NCBI GenBank assembly: GCA_946886565.1
Contig: CAMPIX010000023.1
Span: 1-29,013 of the forward strand
Length of the DNA stretch: 29,013 nt
Reading direction: 5' to 3'
Origin: an uncultured Altererythrobacter sp.
GTDB taxonomy: Bacteria > Pseudomonadota > Alphaproteobacteria > Sphingomonadales > Sphingomonadaceae
Shown: positions 24,647-29,013 of the stretch, one piece after another
Layout: each line of letters opens with the position of its first letter
How positions within the stretch are numbered: the stretch's first letter is position 1
Translations under genes and position numbers: made by a program
Notes under the pieces: generated by a model
What the model was told of the DNA's origin: nothing
The model's input: only the letters and a program-made list of their open reading frames with translations
The model's database searches: none

Positions 24647-25639
24647 CTACTTCGCCATCTCGATCCAACGATCCAGCAATTCGCCGGCCTTGCCGCTGTC
24701 GAGCGATTCGGCGGCGATCGTGGCGCCGTCTTCCCAGCCGGGAGTGGCGTCGGCGACGATCAGGGTGGCGGCGGCGTTGAACAGGACGGCGTCGCGGTAG
24801 GGACCGGGGCTACCCGTCAGCAGCGCCTTCAGCGCCTTGGCGTTGTGCGCCGCGTCGCCGCCGCGGATCGCCTCGACCGGGGCGTGCGGCAGGCCCGCCT
24901 GCGCGGCATCGACGCGGCGCATCTCGAAATCGTTGCCCACCACGTCGGCGAGCTCGTTGCCCCCCGCGAGGCTGAGTTCGTCGAGCCCCTCGTCGCCCGA
25001 GGCGATGAAGGTGCGGTCGGTCCCGAGCTTGGCCTTCGCCGCGGCGTAGATCGGCACATAGGCCGGGCGCGCGATGCCGATGAGCTGGCGCCGCACGCCC
25101 GCGGGGTTCGACAGCGGCCCCATCAGGTTAAAGATCGTGCGCCGCGCGAGCCGTTGGCGGATCGGCTGGATGCGTGCCATCGCGGGGTGGTGGTTCTTGG
25201 CGAAGAGGAAGCAAATCCCGAGCTCGGCCAGAGTCTTCTCGGCGGTTCTTCCCGCGGCTTCCATGTCGAGGCCGAGCTGTTCGAGCGTGTCCGCCGCGCC
25301 CGACTTGCTGCTCGCCGCGCGGTTGCCGTGTTTGGCCACCGGCACGCCCGCCGCGGCGACCACGAGGCTGACCGCGGTCGAGACGTTCAACGTGTGATGC
25401 CCGTCGCCGCCCGTGCCGCAGCAATCGACCGCGTTGCCGGGCGCGGCGACCGGGATCAGCCGGGCGCGCAGCGCGCGGGCCGCGCCGGCGATCTCCTCGG
25501 CGGTTTCGCTGCGCTCGGTGATCTCGACCAGGAAGCGCGCGATCTCCTCCTCGCTGGTTTCGCCGTCGAGGATCCAGCCGAAGACCTCCTCCGCCTCGGT
25601 CTCGGACAAATGGGGTTCGGCCTGCGGGAGCGTCTTCAT
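24647..25639 (-). CDS. trpD: Anthranilate phosphoribosyltransferase
   Basis: The protein has 330 residues. It transfers phosphoribosyl from PRPP to anthranilate, the second step of tryptophan synthesis. PRPP-binding CGTGGDG is at 74-80, NVSTAV at 85-90, [12 protein letters not shown] at 103-114, and [14 protein letters not shown] beyond. The ATG at 25639 overlaps the trpG stop by 4 nt (ATGA), indicating coupled translation; an open extension to 25999 lies inside trpG and is a shadow. Its stop directly abuts the 202-bp inverted repeat. Confidence 0.98.
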   Translation of the reverse strand: MKTLPQAEPHLSETEAEEVFGWILDGETSEEEIARFLVEITERSETAEEIAGAARALRARLIPVAAPGNAVDCCGTGGDGHHTLNVSTAVSLVVAAAGVPVAKHGNRAASSKSGAADTLEQLGLDMEAAGRTAEKTLAELGICFLFAKNHHPAMARIQPIRQRLARRTIFNLMGPLSNPAGVRRQLIGIARPAYVPIYAAAKAKLGTDRTFIASGDEGLDELSLAGGNELADVVGNDFEMRRVDAAQAGLPHAPVEAIRGGDAAHNAKALKALLTGSPGPYRDAVLFNAAATLIVADATPGWEDGATIAAESLDSGKAGELLDRWIEMAK

Positions 25640-26235
25640 GCCGGGATTCGGGCCTCCATGCCGCAGATTGCGAGGAAATTGGCGAGCAGCGCGTGGCCGT
25701 GCTCGGTCGCGATGGATTCGGGGTGGAACTGGACCCCGTGGATCGGCAGCTCGCGGTGGCGGAAGCCCATCACGCTGGTGCCGTCGAGCCCCGGCGTCTC
25801 GCTGGTGGCGTTGACGGCGAGAACCGCGGGAATGTCCTCGACCACGAGCGAGTGATAGCGCGTGGCGGTGAAGGGCGAGGGCAGCCCGGCGAAGACCCCG
25901 CTGCCGTCGTGATCGACCGCGCTCGTCTTGCCGTGCATCAGCCCGCCGCGCACCACGCGCCCGCCGAAATGCTGCCCGATCGCCTGATGCCCGAGGCACA
26001 CGCCGAGCAGCGGCAGCGCGGCGTCAGCGCACGCGGCCACGAGATCGAGGCTGATCCCGGCTTCGTTCGGCGTGCACGGGCCGGGCGAGATGAGCACGCC
26101 CTGCGCGCCGCTCGCGACCGCCTCCGCCGCCGACAGCGCATCGTTGCGCTCGACCCGCACCTCGGCGCCCAGTTCCATCAGGTAATGGACCAGGTTGAAG
26201 GTGAAGCTGTCGTAGTTGTCGATTACGAGGATCAT
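25636..26235 (-). CDS. trpG: Anthranilate synthase component II (glutamine amidotransferase)
   Basis: The protein has 199 residues, a class I glutamine amidotransferase supplying ammonia to TrpE for anthranilate formation; it may also serve 4-amino-4-deoxychorismate synthesis. The catalytic triad is visible: Cys80 (GVCLGHQ), His171 and Glu173 (FHPES). The N-terminus [18 protein letters not shown] and [11 protein letters not shown] are typical. It is not fused to TrpE or TrpD. It lies two genes and a repeat away from trpE. Confidence 0.97.
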   Translation of the reverse strand: MILVIDNYDSFTFNLVHYLMELGAEVRVERNDALSAAEAVASGAQGVLISPGPCTPNEAGISLDLVAACADAALPLLGVCLGHQAIGQHFGGRVVRGGLMHGKTSAVDHDGSGVFAGLPSPFTATRYHSLVVEDIPAVLAVNATSETPGLDGTSVMGFRHRELPIHGVQFHPESIATEHGHALLANFLAICGMEARIPA

Positions 26236-26323
26236 GCGGGTTGGCCTTTGCCGGTCGGCAGCGCGCGATCAAGCAAGGAAAGCTTTTGGGCCTTCATCTC
26301 GGTGCGTGCGCATCAATCTCCAT

Positions 26324-26417
26324 CCGTTCGTGCTGAGCTTGTCGAAGCATCGCTTTTTCTTGATGAGCGTAGCGCCTGAAAGAAAGAGCGGCCCTTCGAC
26401 AAGCTCAGGGCGAACGG
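26324..26417. repeat. Palindromic two-hairpin repeat (REPIN/BIME-like), copy C
   Basis: The 94 bp have arms 26324-26350 and 26391-26417 and a 40-nt spacer. Read on the minus strand, the direction of pip-trpG transcription, it has the same arm order as copies A and B: the GCCCT/AGGGC hairpin first, then the GTGCT-type hairpin with one outer mismatch. It starts 17 nt after the pip stop and ends 88 nt before trpG. The spacer is recognisably related to that of copy B. The rest of the 199-bp gap shows no gene. Confidence 0.9.
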
Positions 26418-26434
26418 GGATGGGGTGGCGAGCC

Positions 26435-27394
26435 TTACCTCTGCTTCCCCGCGAACCGATCGCTCGCGCGGACGAGGCCGTCGGTCACGCCGGGTTCGGT
26501 GAACAGGTGCCCGCCGTCGGGAACGATCTGGAGATCGACCTCGGGCCAGACCTGCTTGAGCGCCCAAGCGGCCGCCGGGGGCGTGCAGCAGTCGTGGCGG
26601 CCCTGCACGATCACGCCGGGAATGCCCTTGAGCTTGTGCGCGTTGGCGAGAAGCTGGCCTTCCTCGAGCCAGCACTTGTGGCGGAAATAGTGGTTCTCGA
26701 TCCGCGCGACGGAAATCGCGTGGTGCTCCTCGGTGAAATCCTCCAGCATTTCGGGATCTGGGAGCAGCGTCACGGTCATGCCCTCCCACGTGCTCCAGGC
26801 CTTGGCCGCGGCGAGCTTCGTGGCGTGGTCGTCGCTGCTCAGGCGGCGATGGTAGGCTTTGACCGGATCGTCGCGCTCCTCCTCCGGAATCAGGCCGACG
26901 AAATCGGCCCACGCCTCGGGATAGAGCTCGCTCGCGCCGTAAGCGTAGAGCCAGTCGAGCTCCGACTGGCGCGACAGGAAGATCCCGCGCAGGATCAGCT
27001 CGCTGACCCGCTCGGGATGCGTTTGCGCGTAGGACAGCGCGAGGGTGGAGCCCCAGCTGCCGCCGAAGACCTGCCACTGCTCGTGCCCGCACATTTCGCG
27101 CAAGGCCTCCATGTCGGCGACGAGATCCCAGGTGGTGTTGTTCTCGAGGCTCGCGAACGGGGTCGAGCGGCCGCAGCCGCGCTGGTCGAACAGCAGCACG
27201 TCGTAGAGCGCCGGGTCCCACTGGCGGCGCTGCTTGTCGCTGCAGCCCGAACCGGGGCCGCCGTGGAGGAACACCGCGGGCTTCGCGCCGGGCGTGCCGA
27301 TCTTCTCCCAGTAGAGCGTGTGGCCGTCGCCGACCTCGAGCATGCCGGTCTCGTAGGGCTCGATCGGCGGGTAGAGCGTGCGTTCGTAGTCCAT
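26435..27394 (-). CDS. pip: Proline iminopeptidase (prolyl aminopeptidase)
   Basis: The protein has 319 residues, a cytoplasmic alpha/beta-hydrolase of peptidase family S33 removing N-terminal proline from peptides. The oxyanion motif HGGPGSG is at 44-50, the family signature DQRGCGRSTP at 70-79, nucleophile Ser113 in GGSWGS, acid Asp in QGRHDCCTP, and catalytic His in PDGGHLF. The ATG at 27394 gives the usual MDYERTLYPPIEPYETGML start; an open extension upstream lies in the neighbouring gene and is a shadow. It starts 4 nt after the DUF2233 lipoprotein gene, making a pair wedged between trpE and trpG. Confidence 0.96.
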   Translation of the reverse strand: MDYERTLYPPIEPYETGMLEVGDGHTLYWEKIGTPGAKPAVFLHGGPGSGCSDKQRRQWDPALYDVLLFDQRGCGRSTPFASLENNTTWDLVADMEALREMCGHEQWQVFGGSWGSTLALSYAQTHPERVSELILRGIFLSRQSELDWLYAYGASELYPEAWADFVGLIPEEERDDPVKAYHRRLSSDDHATKLAAAKAWSTWEGMTVTLLPDPEMLEDFTEEHHAISVARIENHYFRHKCWLEEGQLLANAHKLKGIPGVIVQGRHDCCTPPAAAWALKQVWPEVDLQIVPDGGHLFTEPGVTDGLVRASDRFAGKQR

Positions 27395-27398
27395 CGGC

Positions 27399-28223
27399 TC
27401 AGTCCTTCTTTTCGACCACCAGCAGCGGCCCGATCGGCGCGCGCGCGTCGATGCGTTTGCGCGCCGGATCCCATAACGCGCTGACGCTGCCGTCGAGGTA
27501 GAGCGCGTCGGGCGTCTCGAGCACGTCGCGGAAGTAGCGTGCAAGCACACCGAAGCTGATCGGGCCTTCGGATATCACGAAATGGGCACGGCCCGCCTCG
27601 TCGACGCCGACTCCGTTGCGGATCGCCTTGCTCGGGCCGTTGTCGGAGATTTCGGGGTGGAGCTTGCCGTCGATCACCAGCATCGGGCCGCTCTGGGTGC
27701 CGAACTGCGGGCGGTCGGCGACGTTCGCGTAGAAATCGTCGGCGGTGCGGATCTGCCAGCCGCCCGCGCCGCCGAAGAACACCCCGTTGGGCTTCATGTG
27801 GAAGTTGCCCGGCCCGTCGGCGCGGTTGAGTTCCTGCAATCGGTCGCCGCCCTCGACGTAGTAGCCGATCGGCTTGCCTTCCTCGTCGAACATCCCGGCG
27901 TTCATCGCGAAGGCGATCTCGGCATCCTCGCCGCGTGCCTCGGCGAGCTTGCCGAGGCTGCGATAGGGTGCGCCGTCGGCCGGGCCGAGGTCGGTGACGA
28001 TCCGGTGCTTCGCCGGATCGGCGACGCAGTGGGTGAGCGCGGCGCCGTCGAAGGTGGCTCGCTCACAGGCCGAGGCGACCGTGGGCGTTGGCGTGGGAGT
28101 GGGCGAGGGCGGCGCGATCCTGGCAGCCACGCCGCTGCCGATCTCGGTGCGCATGACCGGCTCGCCAGCGGGCTCCTGATCGCACGCGGCGAGCGCGAGG
28201 GGGAGGACGAGGAGACGCTTCAC
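27399..28223 (-). CDS. Lipoprotein of the DUF2233 / phosphodiester glycosidase (NAGPA-like) family
   Basis: The protein has 274 residues from GTG 28223, which overlaps the trpE stop (GTGA). It begins [15 protein letters not shown], a lipoprotein signal with lipobox LAAC and Cys at residue 14, so it is probably membrane-tethered on the periplasmic side. A Pro/Thr linker ([11 protein letters not shown]) follows. The body carries DUF2233 hallmarks: [62 protein letters not shown] and [12 protein letters not shown]. Family members hydrolyse glycan phosphodiesters, but the substrate here is unknown. Co-translation with trpE is unexpected for a surface lipoprotein. Confidence 0.9.
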   Translation of the reverse strand: MKRLLVLPLALAACDQEPAGEPVMRTEIGSGVAARIAPPSPTPTPTPTVASACERATFDGAALTHCVADPAKHRIVTDLGPADGAPYRSLGKLAEARGEDAEIAFAMNAGMFDEEGKPIGYYVEGGDRLQELNRADGPGNFHMKPNGVFFGGAGGWQIRTADDFYANVADRPQFGTQSGPMLVIDGKLHPEISDNGPSKAIRNGVGVDEAGRAHFVISEGPISFGVLARYFRDVLETPDALYLDGSVSALWDPARKRIDARAPIGPLLVVEKKD

Positions 28224-29013
28224 TGCCCGAATCCCGGTTCGCCGGCGATGCGCGCGGCTTCGCGTGCCGCGGCGAGCAGCGCGCCGGCCTTGGCTTCGCA
28301 CTCGCGCTGTTCGTATTCGGCCTCGCTGTCGGCGACGATGCCCGCGCCCGCCTGCACGTGGAGCGTGCCGTCCTTCACCACGCCGGTGCGCAGCACGATG
28401 CACGAATCGACCGAGCCGTCTGGCGCGAAATAGCCGACCCCGCCGGCGTAGGCGCCGCGGGTCTCGGGTTCGAGCTCGGCGATGATCTCGCACGCGCGGA
28501 TCTTGGGCGCGCCGCTGACCGTGCCCGCGGGAAACCCTGCGAACAGCGCGTCGAGCGCATCCTTCGCCGGGTCGAGCTGCCCGACGACATTACTGACGAT
28601 GTGCATGACGTGGCTGTAACGCTCGATGGTGAAGCTGTCGGTGACCTCGACCGTGCCCTTCGCCGCGACCCGGCCGACATCGTTGCGGCCGAGATCGAGC
28701 AGCATCAGATGTTCGGCGCGCTCCTTGGGATCGGCGAGCAGGCTCGCCTCTGCGGCGCGGTCGCTCTCGGGCGTGGGTCCGCGCGGGCGAGTACCGGCGA
28801 TTGGGCGGATCGTCACTTCGCCGTCACGGACGCGAACAAGAATTTCGGGACTCGATCCGACCACCGCGAACCCGGGCAAGTCGAGGAAGTAGAGGAACGG
28901 CGAGGGATTCACCCGGCGCAAGGCACGGTAGAGCGCGAGCGGCGGCAGGGGGAAGGGGCAGGTGAAGCGCTGGGCGAGCACGACCTGGAACACGTCGCCC
29001 GCGGCGATGTATT
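28220..29013 (-). CDS. trpE: Anthranilate synthase component I, C-terminal part (partial)
   Basis: The frame runs off the window end; 263 residues of the chorismate-binding domain are present, beginning [16 protein letters not shown]. Motifs: [43 protein letters not shown] and [11 protein letters not shown], all typical of TrpE with chorismate- and Mg-binding residues. With TrpG it converts chorismate to anthranilate; the order in the operon favours TrpE over PabB. The start, any feedback-binding N-terminus and any leader peptide lie outside the window. Its TGA overlaps the next gene's GTG. Confidence 0.95.
   Translation of the reverse strand, partial: YIAAGDVFQVVLAQRFTCPFPLPPLALYRALRRVNPSPFLYFLDLPGFAVVGSSPEILVRVRDGEVTIRPIAGTRPRGPTPESDRAAEASLLADPKERAEHLMLLDLGRNDVGRVAAKGTVEVTDSFTIERYSHVMHIVSNVVGQLDPAKDALDALFAGFPAGTVSGAPKIRACEIIAELEPETRGAYAGGVGYFAPDGSVDSCIVLRTGVVKDGTLHVQAGAGIVADSEAEYEQRECEAKAGALLAAAREAARIAGEPGFGQ

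Overview
This is a GC-rich, tightly packed stretch of an alphaproteobacterial chromosome. It looks most like Sphingomonadales, probably Erythrobacteraceae or Sphingomonadaceae. The grounds are the gene orders (nuoKLMN-birA-coaX-rnj-DUF1467, and trpGDC-moaC-moeA-lexA facing comEC with gltX-gltA beside it), the GTTC-N7-GTTC SOS box, and repeats of a kind I associate with sphingomonads. Species cannot be named from sequence alone.

Layout. 1-5791 (+): 3' end of the complex I operon (nuoJ end, nuoK, nuoL, nuoM, nuoN), with two 91-bp palindromic repeats between nuoK/nuoL and nuoL/nuoM. 5788-9222 (+): birA, coaX, rnj and a DUF1467 membrane protein, nearly without gaps. 9211-15860: the least familiar block. 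It holds a long membrane-anchored coiled-coil protein (-) and, divergent from it, four (+) genes: a degenerate Hpt-like protein, a nucleotidyltransferase-like/membrane protein, an unknown helical protein, and a histidine-kinase-like protein. 15857-18781 (-): gltX, gltA and a small membrane protein. 18802-20988 (+): comEC. 21007-29013 (-): trpE (5' end outside the window), a DUF2233 lipoprotein, proline iminopeptidase, trpG, trpD, trpC, moaC, moeA and SOS-controlled lexA. A third palindromic repeat lies before trpG and a 202-bp nested inverted repeat lies between trpD and trpC.

Most of the window is housekeeping: respiration, cofactor synthesis (biotin ligation, CoA, molybdopterin), RNA decay, the TCA cycle, tRNA charging, tryptophan synthesis and DNA-damage control. 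The unexplained biology is in 9211-15860. There the kinase-like protein keeps its ATP-binding boxes but has Pro where the phospho-accepting His should be, and the Hpt-like protein has Met where its His should be. The gene after the Hpt-like one starts at TTG behind a hairpin that pairs its whole Shine-Dalgarno sequence. I infer a small regulatory module that has lost, or never used, classical His phosphotransfer; this is a hypothesis.

The second theme is operon-internal palindromic elements. Three copies of a two-hairpin (REPIN/BIME-like) repeat have covarying stems and an invariant loop. Each starts 17-21 nt after a stop codon and has the same orientation relative to transcription. No stretch over 300 bases lacks a gene. 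I saw no rRNA, tRNA, CRISPR array, transposase or pseudogene.
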